From NCBI GenBank assembly GCA_003213515.1, contig QCMV01000006.1, positions 1 through 64,000 of the forward strand: a stretch of 64,000 nucleotides of DNA. The letters run 5' to 3'. A model generated the notes under the pieces. It searched no databases, was not told the DNA's origin, and was given only the letters and a program-made list of their open reading frames with translations. The first letter of the stretch is position 1. Every line of letters begins with the position of its first letter. This document shows positions 1 through 9,297 of the stretch, in pieces. Both the position numbers and the translations under genes were made by a program. This DNA is from Pelagibacteraceae bacterium AG-422-N09. GTDB taxonomy: Bacteria > Pseudomonadota > Alphaproteobacteria > Pelagibacterales > AG-422-B15.

Positions 1-821
1 TTTTTAAGCATAGTATTAATAATTTTTGAAAGTTGACCAATTTCATCTTCTCTCCGATCAAGAACAGTAATTAATGGTTTCGATTTAACATCTGCATCTA
101 CATTTTCAGCAGCTTTTGCTAATTTTTTTATTGGCTTAAGAATTATGAAATTTAAGAAAAAAGAAAATAGAATGAGGCTAAATGCAATAGCTAGACCGGC
201 CAAAAGTACATTAAACCTTATTTGATTATTAATTCTTTGAATTTCAGTATTATCTTCGTAAGCAACTATATGAAAGACATCTTCATTTAGATTCACAGGT
301 AAAATTGAAAATAGTTCTAACTTTTTATTTTCTTGTTGAACAGAAAAACTACTCTTTATTCCTTTTTGTGAATTATTATATTTTTCAATAAAGATTTCGT
401 TATTAAGAAAGTCCCTAAAGCTAGCGTTTTTTTTGTCCAAATTCAAAATTTCATTATCATTAAAATTTTTACCAAGCTCCTCAATCTCAATAAGCGGGCT
501 TGGAGTAATGCTACCTGAAGCAACATCATATCCTTTTGTATCAATCACCACATTTCCTTCATTATCTAAAATTAATATAGATAAATTTTTAATCTCAAGC
601 TTAGATAAAATAGCTTCGTATATCCTTTCAGACTCATTATTTCTAAAAAAATTTGATGAATTTAAAAAATTATAAATTATTAAATTTTGATTATCGATCT
701 CCTTGAGTCTTTTATTCAATTGATAGTTATTCAAAACAACTATTAATACTGTAGTTGCTATAGCTAGCAGAACTAGTCCTAGCAAATTGTAAAATAAATA
801 TTTTTTTAATAAGCTGTTCAA
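1..821 (-). CDS. chvG: ChvG-type sensor histidine kinase, partial (C-terminal catalytic part lies beyond the window)
   Basis: I read this from the reverse complement. An open frame starts 27 nt after the chvI stop, apparently at TTG (821), and runs off the window edge with 273 codons visible. It shows an N-terminal membrane segment (about residues 11-28), a periplasmic region of about 160 residues containing ILDNEGNVVIDTKG, a second membrane segment, and a HAMP linker ending DRREDEIGQLS. The IDTKG region resembles the ChvG/ExoS sensor domain. The histidine and ATPase boxes lie outside. Position after chvI and next to pckA supports the ChvG call. In Alphaproteobacteria ChvG senses envelope or acid stress and phosphorylates ChvI. 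The TTG start is a guess because no ATG lies nearby in frame. Confidence 0.82.
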   Translation of the reverse strand, partial: MNSLLKKYLFYNLLGLVLLAIATTVLIVVLNNYQLNKRLKEIDNQNLIIYNFLNSSNFFRNNESERIYEAILSKLEIKNLSILILDNEGNVVIDTKGYDVASGSITPSPLIEIEELGKNFNDNEILNLDKKNASFRDFLNNEIFIEKYNNSQKGIKSSFSVQQENKKLELFSILPVNLNEDVFHIVAYEDNTEIQRINNQIRFNVLLAGLAIAFSLILFSFFLNFIILKPIKKLAKAAENVDADVKSKPLITVLDRREDEIGQLSKIINTMLK

Positions 822-848
822 CTCTTTTATTTTAAACAGAAATATATT

Positions 849-1547
849 TTATTTCCATTGATATCCTGAACCATACAATGTGTGAATAGCATTGAACTTA
901 GGATCTATTTTACGAAATTTTTTTCTAATCCTTTTTATATGACTATCGATCGTCCTGTCGTCTACATCAAGCTCATCATTATATGCTATCTCCATTAGAC
1001 GATCTCTGGATTTTACAATTCCTGGTCTCTCAACTAACTCTCTAATTATTTTGAATTCTGTTGTAGTTAAATCTTCATCTAGTTGAACTTCTTTCCATTC
1101 ACAAGAATATCTTAAGCAGTCCAGTCTTAAATCACCATGTAGAATTATTTCATTTACATTCTTACTATCAGAGTCAATTTTAACTCTATTTAGCGTATTT
1201 TTAATTGTTTCAATTAAAATTTCTTTAGAAAAATTACCTCCTTTTGTAACATAGCCATCAACACCCTGCATTAAACCTTTCAACTTATCTGCTTCTTGAT
1301 CTTTTGATGTAAGAAATATTACTGGTATCTTAAGTTTTTCTCTTATCTTTCTAAAAAGCTCGTAACCATCCATACGAGGCATCTTTATGTCAATTACAGC
1401 TAAGGCAGGGGGATATCTAAACATCCCATTTAAAGCAGATTGACCATCAGCATAGGTATGAATTTCAAATTCTTCTTTTTTCAGTAGCTCTTCCAAGGAA
1501 ATCAAAATATTTCGATCATCATCTACGAGTGCAATTAAAGTCTTCAT
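849..1547 (-). CDS. chvI: ChvI-type two-component response regulator (OmpR/PhoB family)
   Basis: This is a 232-residue response regulator. The receiver domain (1-120) carries the acidic pocket near residues 9-11, the predicted phospho-acceptor D53 in VIDIKMPRMDG, T80 and K82. The C-terminal winged helix (about 140-232) includes the recognition segment DDRTIDSHIKRIRKKF. Its partner kinase follows 27 nt downstream on the same strand, and pckA is divergent 113 bp away, the classic alphaproteobacterial chvI-pckA layout. In that group ChvI controls envelope, acid-stress and central carbon genes. Family assignment is firm; the ChvI name rests on context plus similarity. Confidence 0.9.
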   Translation of the reverse strand: MKTLIALVDDDRNILISLEELLKKEEFEIHTYADGQSALNGMFRYPPALAVIDIKMPRMDGYELFRKIREKLKIPVIFLTSKDQEADKLKGLMQGVDGYVTKGGNFSKEILIETIKNTLNRVKIDSDSKNVNEIILHGDLRLDCLRYSCEWKEVQLDEDLTTTEFKIIRELVERPGIVKSRDRLMEIAYNDELDVDDRTIDSHIKRIRKKFRKIDPKFNAIHTLYGSGYQWK

Positions 1548-1660
1548 ACTTCTATTTATTAATAATGAGTTATGGCATTAAAATGGCAGAAAATCATAAA
1601 AATATAACTAACAGGTATATTAACTTTGTAAATATTTGCCCTTAACATAAATGTAATAAT

Positions 1661-3265
1661 ATGTTTTTATCACACACTCATATCATGAATAATCATCTAA
1701 ATAATAAAATTATAGAAAATGCTTCTAAAGTAAGCCGTAACTTAAGTTCTGAGGAACTATATGAAATATCTCATAAGAATGGTGAAGGACAGTTGTCTAA
1801 ACACGGCGCATTAGTTGTCGAAACAGGAAAACACACAGGACGTTCGGCGAATGACAAATTTTTTGTAAAGGAAGATGATAATAAAGATAAAATCCACTGG
1901 GGTGATACCAATGTACCCATCTCTGAGGAAAATTATCAAAAAATAGCTAGTTCATTTATAGAATTTGCTAGAGGCAAATCGATATATGCTCATGATTTAA
2001 TGGGTGGAGCAGATAGAAATCATTCTCTAAAAGTTACAATAATTACTGAATACGCATGGCATGGTCTGTTTGCAAGGCACCTTTTAGTCAGACCAACATC
2101 AGAGGAAGTTGAGAATTTTATTGCTGACTTTACAATAATAAATTTTCCAAATTTAAAAATGGATCCTAAATTTCATGGAACCAATAGTGAAACAGCAATT
2201 ATCGTAAACTTAAAAGAGAAGGTAATTCTAATTTCAGGAACTGAGTATGCTGGAGAGACAAAAAAATCAGTTTTCACTCTCCTTAACTTTTTATTGCCAG
2301 AAAAAAAAGTTATGCCAATGCATTGTTCAGTTAATGCTGGGAGTGAGGGTGACTCAGCAATCTTTTTTGGTCTTTCTGGAACTGGTAAAACAACGTTAAG
2401 TGCGGATCCAAAGAGATCTCTATTAGGTGATGATGAGCATGGCTGGTCTGACGATGGTCTTTTTAATTTTGAGGGAGGGTGCTATGCAAAACTTATTCGT
2501 TTATCAGAAGAAGCTGAGCCTGAAATATATCAGACTACTCAAATGAAGGGAACAGTCATAGAAAATGTGATAATGAGAGAAAATGGCCATTTAGATCTTG
2601 ACGATAATTCTCTTACAGAAAATACAAGAGGTGCATATCCTTTAGACTACATTCCTGGCGTAATAAAATCTGGTAAAGCAAATCATCCGAAAAATATAAT
2701 TATGTTAACGGCTGATGCTTTTGGTGTATTGCCACCAATTGCAAAATTATCACCTGACCAAGCCATGTATCATTTTCTTTCAGGTTATACAGCTAAAGTT
2801 GCTGGAACAGAAATTGGACTATCAAATGAACCACAGGCAACATTTTCTACGTGTTTTGGAGCTCCCTTTATGCCAAGAAATCCAATAGAATATGGTAACT
2901 TACTCAAAGAGAAAATTTCTAAATATAATGTAGATTGTTGGCTAGTAAATACAGGTTGGTCTGGTGGTGTTTACGGCGTAGGAGAGAGAATATCAATAAA
3001 AAATACTAGAAGGTTATTGGATGCAGCATTATCTGGAGAGCTTTCTAATGTAGAAATGAGAAAGGATAAAAATTTTGGTTTTTTCGTACCACTAGAAGTT
3101 AACGGAATTGATGGAAGCGTCTTAGACCCAAGAAGTACGTGGGCTAATGTATCTGAGTATGATTTACAAGCTAAGAAATTAGTAAGTATGTTCATAGAAA
3201 ATTTTATAAAGTTTGAGTCTGATGTCGAAGAAAAAATACTAAATTCAGGACCTTCTCAAATTTAA
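1661..3265 (+). CDS. pckA: phosphoenolpyruvate carboxykinase (ATP)
   Basis: PckA converts oxaloacetate and ATP to phosphoenolpyruvate, CO2 and ADP, the first committed step of gluconeogenesis. The 534 residues match the usual length for the ATP-dependent family. Visible motifs are the kinase-1a P-loop GLSGTGKTT (residues 237-245), the metal and nucleotide segment [13 protein letters not shown] just after it, and the substrate-site ETGKHTGRS near 54-62. Start at 1661 is the first ATG; a second in-frame ATG at 1685 would remove eight residues, and neither has a clear ribosome binding site. The last four bases overlap the stop of the convergent transporter gene. Confidence 0.97.
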   Translation: MFLSHTHIMNNHLNNKIIENASKVSRNLSSEELYEISHKNGEGQLSKHGALVVETGKHTGRSANDKFFVKEDDNKDKIHWGDTNVPISEENYQKIASSFIEFARGKSIYAHDLMGGADRNHSLKVTIITEYAWHGLFARHLLVRPTSEEVENFIADFTIINFPNLKMDPKFHGTNSETAIIVNLKEKVILISGTEYAGETKKSVFTLLNFLLPEKKVMPMHCSVNAGSEGDSAIFFGLSGTGKTTLSADPKRSLLGDDEHGWSDDGLFNFEGGCYAKLIRLSEEAEPEIYQTTQMKGTVIENVIMRENGHLDLDDNSLTENTRGAYPLDYIPGVIKSGKANHPKNIIMLTADAFGVLPPIAKLSPDQAMYHFLSGYTAKVAGTEIGLSNEPQATFSTCFGAPFMPRNPIEYGNLLKEKISKYNVDCWLVNTGWSGGVYGVGERISIKNTRRLLDAALSGELSNVEMRKDKNFGFFVPLEVNGIDGSVLDPRSTWANVSEYDLQAKKLVSMFIENFIKFESDVEEKILNSGPSQI

Positions 3266-4530
3266 GATTGCATAGCAAATTCTGTGTCTTTTTTATAATT
3301 AAAACTAGCAATATAAAAACAAAGAATTGATACAGTTCCTGTTGCTCCTACAGCGACTAGTGACCAAGTGTATGGTGAGGCTGTATCATTAAATACATAA
3401 TCGGCAAGGTACCCAGTAACGAAGCTACCTAATCCCATACCTATTATATTTACTCCTAAGATAAATACTGCCAACATTGTTGATCTTACTTTATATGGTG
3501 TAAGTGTTTGCATTGCTGCAAATATAGGCCCTACCCAAAATGTAACGTTCACAGATATAAAAAATAAAGTAAAATAGAAAAATAATCCGCTCGGTTCGAT
3601 AAACCTATAACTTATAGTCAGAGGTGTTAATATTAGATATGAGATGGTCAGAACCGTCATTGCACCACCCTCAAATTTAGGACCAAACTTATCCGTTACA
3701 ATTCCGCCTACAATAGCGCCAAACGTTCCGCCTACTATAAAGAAGGTTCCAAACATTAAATTGTAAGACGAGCTTGTGAAACCTCTTTCATTAACTGCCC
3801 AGAGGAGTTCAAAATTTCCTGTACCCAGAGGTATATGCATAAATATACCACCAATTATTAAAAATATAATTGATTTTGAATTTGAAAAAGTCTCAAAAGT
3901 TTTCGAAATTATTTCTTTAGTAGACAAACTTTTCTGATTTGTATTTTGTAAATTTTCTTGTTCACCTCTTTTGGGTACAGTAAGAAAATATGTTATTACT
4001 GCTAAAAACATACCAATTAAACCTAATGTTATAAAAACTGCTCTCCATCCAAATAAAGGTCCAAATACAGAGGCTATAATTAAACCAACCCCAACACCAA
4101 GTGGGATACCTAAATAATAAATTGCTGATGCTGTCGCTCTTTTATTTTGTGGGAATAAGTCTGAGAGCATTGAAACTGCATTTGGAGTTAGAGCTGACTC
4201 GCCGATACCAATTAAGGCTCTTGCAATAATCAAATGAATAAAACTTTTTGCTATACCCGTAAATGCAGTCATAAGACTCCACAAAAATACACCTACTGCG
4301 ATAATTTTCATTCTATTAAATTTATCCCCAAGAACTCCCATAAAAATTCCGAATATTGAATAGAAAAAAAGAAAATAAACTCCTGTTAGAAGGCCCCATT
4401 CAACATTTGAAAGATTAAAATCACTTTTTATTTCGTTAGCAAAAGCCATTAATAAGTTTCTATCTACAAAATTAAAAATATTAAGCAGAAGAAAGAAGGC
4501 TAAATACTTATTCGCAGGAATCTTACTCAT
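3262..4530 (-). CDS. major facilitator superfamily transporter (spinster-like)
   Basis: This 422-residue integral membrane protein has about twelve hydrophobic segments in two halves. The N-terminal half has NFVDRNLL in the first helix, the loop [11 protein letters not shown] (an MFS motif A variant, about residues 65-75) and [11 protein letters not shown] in helix 4, as in the spinster-like branch of the superfamily. The central loop (about 190-215) is polar and cytoplasmic. The substrate cannot be told from sequence. It lies downstream of the nucleotidyltransferase-cupin gene with a 5-nt gap, so it is probably in the polA transcript, and it converges with pckA, sharing a TTAA stop overlap. 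Confidence 0.85.
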   Translation of the reverse strand: MSKIPANKYLAFFLLLNIFNFVDRNLLMAFANEIKSDFNLSNVEWGLLTGVYFLFFYSIFGIFMGVLGDKFNRMKIIAVGVFLWSLMTAFTGIAKSFIHLIIARALIGIGESALTPNAVSMLSDLFPQNKRATASAIYYLGIPLGVGVGLIIASVFGPLFGWRAVFITLGLIGMFLAVITYFLTVPKRGEQENLQNTNQKSLSTKEIISKTFETFSNSKSIIFLIIGGIFMHIPLGTGNFELLWAVNERGFTSSSYNLMFGTFFIVGGTFGAIVGGIVTDKFGPKFEGGAMTVLTISYLILTPLTISYRFIEPSGLFFYFTLFFISVNVTFWVGPIFAAMQTLTPYKVRSTMLAVFILGVNIIGMGLGSFVTGYLADYVFNDTASPYTWSLVAVGATGTVSILCFYIASFNYKKDTEFAMQS

Positions 4531-4535
4531 TTATT

Positions 4536-5312
4536 TTAATTTCTATCATAATCGTCTTCGTATCTAACAATATCGTCCTCACCAAAGTATGTACCTGTCT
4601 GAACTTCAATTATATTTAGCGGTGCATCAGTATTGTTTTCAAGTCGATGTTTACTGCCTACCGGAATAAAAATTGAATTATTAACTTTTAAATTATGCTG
4701 ACTGTCATCAATCAGTACAGTTGCATCGCCTTTAATAACCGTCCATACTTCAGATCTTTTAGCATGTGACTGATAACTAAGTCTTGAATTTGGATTTACT
4801 TGTATTTCCTTAATTTTATGATCATCACTATCATCAATTATTCTAAACCAGCCCCAAGGTCTGTACTCAAGTGGTCCTTGCCAGTTTTTTAATATCCAAC
4901 TAGATGAATTTTTTTTAAAATCACCTCCAACACCAAACTCAAATTCTACATTATTATTATTTTTAAATTTTTCCATCTCAGGAATATTGTCTGATGTTCT
5001 ATCACCTCCATTTGCAAAAATTATTTTGTTATCTGGATATTGATCTATTACTTTTTGAATTGCGTCAGATGCCGAGTTTAATTCATCATTATTAAATTCA
5101 ATCGCTTTATCCACCACGGATAAATTTGATACTATTTCAATTCTTTCCTCTATTGGAAGAAAAGGGCTTCCTTTTTTTTGTGTTAACCATTGATCAGAAT
5201 TGACTCCTACAATAAGTTTATCACCTAATTTTTTTGCATCCTTAAGATATGCTATATGCCCGCTGTGAATTGGATCAAATCCCCCGGTTACAAGTACAAT
5301 TATTTCAGACAT
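4536..5312 (-). CDS. cytidylyltransferase-like nucleotidyltransferase fused to a mannose-6-phosphate isomerase-type cupin
   Basis: This 258-residue protein has two parts. Residues 1-140 form a cytidylyltransferase-like domain with GGFDPIHSGH (HxGH at 16-19) and NGGDR at 101-105, as in enzymes that activate sugar phosphates or glycerol-3-phosphate with a nucleotide. Residues 150-258 form a cupin like the C-terminal domain of type II mannose-6-phosphate isomerase or ManC, with RPWG (151-154), HAKRSEVWTVIKG and EVQTGTYFGEDDIVR. I chose ATG at 5312, preceded by GGAG and sharing one base with the polA stop (TGATG); TTG at 5315 would add one residue. The likely role is activation or isomerisation of a sugar for surface glycans. 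The substrate is unknown. Confidence 0.8.
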   Translation of the reverse strand: MSEIIVLVTGGFDPIHSGHIAYLKDAKKLGDKLIVGVNSDQWLTQKKGSPFLPIEERIEIVSNLSVVDKAIEFNNDELNSASDAIQKVIDQYPDNKIIFANGGDRTSDNIPEMEKFKNNNNVEFEFGVGGDFKKNSSSWILKNWQGPLEYRPWGWFRIIDDSDDHKIKEIQVNPNSRLSYQSHAKRSEVWTVIKGDATVLIDDSQHNLKVNNSIFIPVGSKHRLENNTDAPLNIIEVQTGTYFGEDDIVRYEDDYDRN

Positions 5313-8128
5313 CAATGAGCATCACTCCAATTTAAAGCATGGTTATAATCAACCACTAAGGGAATAGAAAAATCAAACTTAGGTTTTAAAGCATTTTCCA
5401 TTTCCATAATTATTATCTCCTTGAAGTGGTTTAATTTATTCTTTTTTATTTCAAATATTAATTCATCATGAACCTGCAGTAACATTTTGCAGTCCTTTGA
5501 ATCTTTGATTTTACCATTTATTTTTATCATAGCTAATTTAATTATATCTGCTGCCGTACCCTGAATTGGAGCATTTATTGCTGCTCTTTCCTGAAATGAT
5601 CTCAGCGCAAAATTTTTATCCTTTATTCTTGGGAAAAAACATTTTCTTCCACAGACTGTTTCTACATAGCCATTTTTCCTACAAAACTCTTTAGTATGAT
5701 CCATAAATTCTCTAATACCTGAAAATTTCTGAAAATATCTTTTTATAAAATCTCCCGCTTCATAGTTTGAAATTGCGAGCTGCTTCGCAAGTCCATAAGC
5801 TGAAATGCCATATATTATTCCAAAGTTAACTGCTTTTGCTTTTCTCCTTAATTCATTATCAACTTCTTTTAATTTTACATTAAAAATTTCTGCAGCTGTA
5901 ATTTGGTGAATATCTTCATTATTTATAAATGCTTCCTTTAGTTGTTTAACATCAGCCATATGAGCAAGAACTCTCAGTTCAATTTGACTATAATCAGCAG
6001 CTAGCATGACAAACCCTTCATCAGGTACAAAAGCTTTTCTAATTGACTTTCCTTCTTCAGTTCTTATCGGAATATTTTGTAAATTTGGATCTGATGATGC
6101 AAGTCTTCCCGTATTAGTTGAAGCCATAGCAAATGAAGTATGTATTCTACCTGTTTCTCTGACAATGTGATTTTGGAGTGCATCAGTATAAGTGTTCTTG
6201 AGTTTTGAGAGTTGTCGCCACTGAATAATATTGTCAGCAACTTTATTTCCTTCGTATGCAAGGTCCTCTAAAACTTCGATACCCGTTGATTTTTCGCCAG
6301 TTTTAGTTTTTTTCGGAGGCTTAAGTTTTAATTTATCAAAAAGGATCTCTGATAATTGTTTTGGAGAACCAATATTAAATTCTGAACCTGTTTCTTTATA
6401 TATTTTTTTCTCAAGTTTTTCTATTCTTTGCGAAAATTTAATTGATAAATTACTAAGATATTTCTTGTCAACTTTAATTCCATTAATCTCCATTGATTGA
6501 ATTGGATTTATTAGTTCTCTTTCAATGTTAGTATAAATGTAATTACCTCTCTCCTGGTTAACTCTTTTCTTTAAAAAAAGATACAATTTAAAAGTAATTT
6601 CTGCATCTTCAGCAGCATAATTTAACGCATCTTCAATTTTAACCTTATCAAAAGTTATCTGGGACTTACCACTACCAACTACATCTTTGAATTTAATTGT
6701 TTGTCTATTTAAATGGATACTGGCTAATTCATCCATGCTATGTCGATTGACACCTGCATCAAGCACATAAGACATTAACATAGTATCGTGAAAGCCTCTA
6801 ACATCGACTCCATATTTATTTAAAATTGAATTGTCATATTTAATATTGTGACCTATTTTTATGATGGACTCATCCTTCATCAAAGGAGAAATAATTGTTA
6901 GAAAGTTTTTTATAGAAATTTGACTTTTAACAGCCTTTTCTTCCTGGTCAACATGCTGAAGTGGAATATAGTACGCATTTTCTTGGTTAAAACACAGAGA
7001 AACTCCAACTAAATTAGCTTCAATTATATTAAGCGAGTCAGTTTCAACATCATATACAAATTCGCCTACATTATAGATATCATTAATCAGATTTTTAAGA
7101 TTTTTTTCATCATTTACTAAAATGTAAGAAGATTTAGATTTAGAAATTTTGATTTGATTTTTCAAATTTTTTTCAGGAATTTTATTATCGTCGCTTAAAT
7201 TTCTTTGTTTATTTGTTTTTATTTGACTCTTCGCTATTATTTTTACGTTAGGATTTTTTTTTCTAATTCTCTCAGAAAGTTTTTTTAACTCAAGCTCGTC
7301 TAAAAAAGGTATCAATTTTTCAACGGAAACTTCTTTTTTTATTAAATCATTGAGTTCTGGAATGTCTTTTACATCTTTTCTCAAAGTTACTAATTCTTTA
7401 CTAATAAGAATATTTTTCTTATTATCTTTAATTGTTTCTCTTCTCTTTTGCTGCTTAATATTATCACAGTTATCAAGAAGACTTTCTAAATTACCAAAAT
7501 CGTTTATAAGCTGTGCTGCTGTTTTGACTCCTATGCCTGGAGCTCCTGGAACGTTGTCTGAACTATCACCAGCTAGAGCTTGAACATCGATTACGTATTC
7601 AGGAGTAACTCCAAACTTTTCAATTACTTCACTTGGTCCAATAGTTTTATTTTTCATTGTATCAATTAATTTCACCTGATTTGAAACAATTTGCATAAGA
7701 TCTTTATCGGAGGAAACTATGGATACACTCCATTTTTTATTTTCTGCAATTGATGCATATGTTGCAATAATATCATCAGCCTCATAACCACTTAATTCAA
7801 TAGATGGTATGCCAAAAGCTTTCACAGCATCTTTAATTATTTTAAATTGTGGTATCAAGTCCTCTGGTGGATCACCTCTATTAGCTTTATATTCTTTATA
7901 AATATCATTTCTGAAAGTTTTTCTGGCACTGTCAAAAATTACCGCTAGATGTGTTGGGCTTATCTTTTTGTCAGTATCTTCAATTAATTTATAGAGCATA
8001 TTACAAAAACCATTCACTGCTCCAGTTGGCAGACCATCACTTTTGCGGTATAGTGGCGGCAGTGCATAATATGCTCTAAAAATATATCCTGATCCATCAA
8101 CCAAAAATAGGTGATTTCTCTCTGCCAT
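5312..8128 (-). CDS. polA: DNA polymerase I
   Basis: DNA polymerase I fills gaps and removes RNA primers in replication and repair. The 938 residues hold all three domains. The 5'-3' exonuclease spans about 1-290 (LFLVDGSGYIFRAYYALPP; YEADDIIAT). The 3'-5' proofreading domain spans about 330-520 with an intact DxE (VYDVETDS), IGHNIKYDN and YAAEDAEIT. The polymerase spans 550-938 with motif A DYSQIELRVLAH, motif B RRKAKAVNFGIIYG and motif C LLQVHDELIFE. Proofreading residues are kept, unlike many streamlined or Gram-positive PolA proteins. The start ATG directly follows the stop of the small zinc-finger gene, and the 3' end shares one base with the next gene. Confidence 0.98.
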   Translation of the reverse strand: MAERNHLFLVDGSGYIFRAYYALPPLYRKSDGLPTGAVNGFCNMLYKLIEDTDKKISPTHLAVIFDSARKTFRNDIYKEYKANRGDPPEDLIPQFKIIKDAVKAFGIPSIELSGYEADDIIATYASIAENKKWSVSIVSSDKDLMQIVSNQVKLIDTMKNKTIGPSEVIEKFGVTPEYVIDVQALAGDSSDNVPGAPGIGVKTAAQLINDFGNLESLLDNCDNIKQQKRRETIKDNKKNILISKELVTLRKDVKDIPELNDLIKKEVSVEKLIPFLDELELKKLSERIRKKNPNVKIIAKSQIKTNKQRNLSDDNKIPEKNLKNQIKISKSKSSYILVNDEKNLKNLINDIYNVGEFVYDVETDSLNIIEANLVGVSLCFNQENAYYIPLQHVDQEEKAVKSQISIKNFLTIISPLMKDESIIKIGHNIKYDNSILNKYGVDVRGFHDTMLMSYVLDAGVNRHSMDELASIHLNRQTIKFKDVVGSGKSQITFDKVKIEDALNYAAEDAEITFKLYLFLKKRVNQERGNYIYTNIERELINPIQSMEINGIKVDKKYLSNLSIKFSQRIEKLEKKIYKETGSEFNIGSPKQLSEILFDKLKLKPPKKTKTGEKSTGIEVLEDLAYEGNKVADNIIQWRQLSKLKNTYTDALQNHIVRETGRIHTSFAMASTNTGRLASSDPNLQNIPIRTEEGKSIRKAFVPDEGFVMLAADYSQIELRVLAHMADVKQLKEAFINNEDIHQITAAEIFNVKLKEVDNELRRKAKAVNFGIIYGISAYGLAKQLAISNYEAGDFIKRYFQKFSGIREFMDHTKEFCRKNGYVETVCGRKCFFPRIKDKNFALRSFQERAAINAPIQGTAADIIKLAMIKINGKIKDSKDCKMLLQVHDELIFEIKKNKLNHFKEIIIMEMENALKPKFDFSIPLVVDYNHALNWSDAH

Positions 8129-8305
8129 TTATTTAAGTATGAATAGTTTACTACAATACGGACAAACAATCTGATTATCATCTCCCATATCAAGGTATAC
8201 TTTTGGGTGACCCAATGGACCTTCAACTCCAGCACAGCTTAATTTTTTTGAATTTACATATTCAACATCTTTATTTTGTTCACTTTTTATTTCTGGAGAA
8301 TTCAT
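8129..8305 (-). CDS. small zinc-finger domain protein (CHCC type, NDUFS6-like)
   Basis: This 58-residue gene was found by translating the reverse complement upstream of polA. The core reads LSCAGVEGPLGHPKVYLDM followed by IVCPYCSKLF, giving C24, H33, C48 and C51. This matches the zf-CHCC family (PF10276), whose eukaryotic relative is the complex I subunit NDUFS6. Bacterial members are short proteins common in Alphaproteobacteria. ATG at 8305 is the natural start. The TAA stop directly abuts the polA ATG, so the two genes are probably co-transcribed and translationally linked. The role in bacteria is not established. Confidence 0.88.
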   Translation of the reverse strand: MNSPEIKSEQNKDVEYVNSKKLSCAGVEGPLGHPKVYLDMGDDNQIVCPYCSKLFILK

Positions 8306-8367
8306 AATCAGAATGATACAAGAAATTACTTTGAAAAACTATTAATTCTAATATTTATTATTTTTTT

Positions 8368-9297
8368 ATGTCAAGCAATGTTGCTATATCAGTAAGAGAT
8401 TTAAATAAAACTTACGGCTTAGGATCTAAAAATCAAAAGGTAGCTCTAAACAATATCTCCCTTCAAGTAAAGAAAGGCACTATATTTGGATTGCTAGGAC
8501 CTAATGGCGCGGGTAAATCAACTTTTATAAATATTTTAGCTGACCTGGTAAGAAAAACATCGGGGCAAATAGACATATTTGGCATGAGCCATGATGAAAA
8601 GTTAAAAGATGTAAAAAAATTAATGGGTATAGTTCCTCAAGAATTAAATATTGATCCTTTTTTTACTCCATATGAGTTATTAGAAATCCAGGCTGGTTTG
8701 TTTGGTGTTCCAAAAAATAATAGAAAAACAAATGAGATACTAAAGCTTCTTGCGCTTGAAGATAAATCTCACGCATACGCTAGAACATTATCTGGAGGAA
8801 TGAGAAGAAGATTACTTATAGCCAAGGCAATGGTTCATAATCCAGAAATATTAATTCTTGATGAACCAACAGCAGGAGTGGACGTTGAGCTTAGGGCAAA
8901 TTTATGGGCAAATATAAATAAATTAAATAATGAAGGTAAAACAATTATCATTACAACTCATTATTTACATGAAGCAGAAGAGTTGTGTAATGAAATTGCA
9001 ATAATAGATAATGGTAATTTAATAACAAAGAATACGACATCAAATATAAAGTCATTAATTGACAGAAAGCAAATAATTATTTCATTAGATGATAAAAATT
9101 TTAATCTTGAGCCAATAATGGGATTAAATGTAGAATGTGAATTAAACAGTAATACTCTAATAATTAATTACAAGCCTAGCGAAATTAGATTCAACAAGAT
9201 TTTAGATGCATTACGGTTATCTAATATTCAAATAAAGGATCTAATCATAAATGAGACTAAGCTTGAAGACGTATTTCTTAAATTAACTAAGAATTAA
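8368..9297 (+). CDS. ABC-2 type transporter ATP-binding protein
   Basis: This 309-residue ATPase subunit of a drug, lipid or polysaccharide ABC exporter shows Walker A GPNGAGKS (44-51), Q-loop Q91, signature LSGGM (141-145), Walker B ILILDEP (161-167) and switch histidine H198 in TTHYLHEAEE. It resembles the CcmA/YadG branch that pairs with an ABC-2 membrane subunit. A C-terminal extension (about 230-309) follows the core. No permease gene lies beside it: the next gene is convergent and belongs to the RND superfamily, overlapping by 11 bp. The partner is therefore elsewhere or unrecognised. No clear Shine-Dalgarno precedes the ATG. Confidence 0.9.
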   Translation: MSSNVAISVRDLNKTYGLGSKNQKVALNNISLQVKKGTIFGLLGPNGAGKSTFINILADLVRKTSGQIDIFGMSHDEKLKDVKKLMGIVPQELNIDPFFTPYELLEIQAGLFGVPKNNRKTNEILKLLALEDKSHAYARTLSGGMRRRLLIAKAMVHNPEILILDEPTAGVDVELRANLWANINKLNNEGKTIIITTHYLHEAEELCNEIAIIDNGNLITKNTTSNIKSLIDRKQIIISLDDKNFNLEPIMGLNVECELNSNTLIINYKPSEIRFNKILDALRLSNIQIKDLIINETKLEDVFLKLTKN

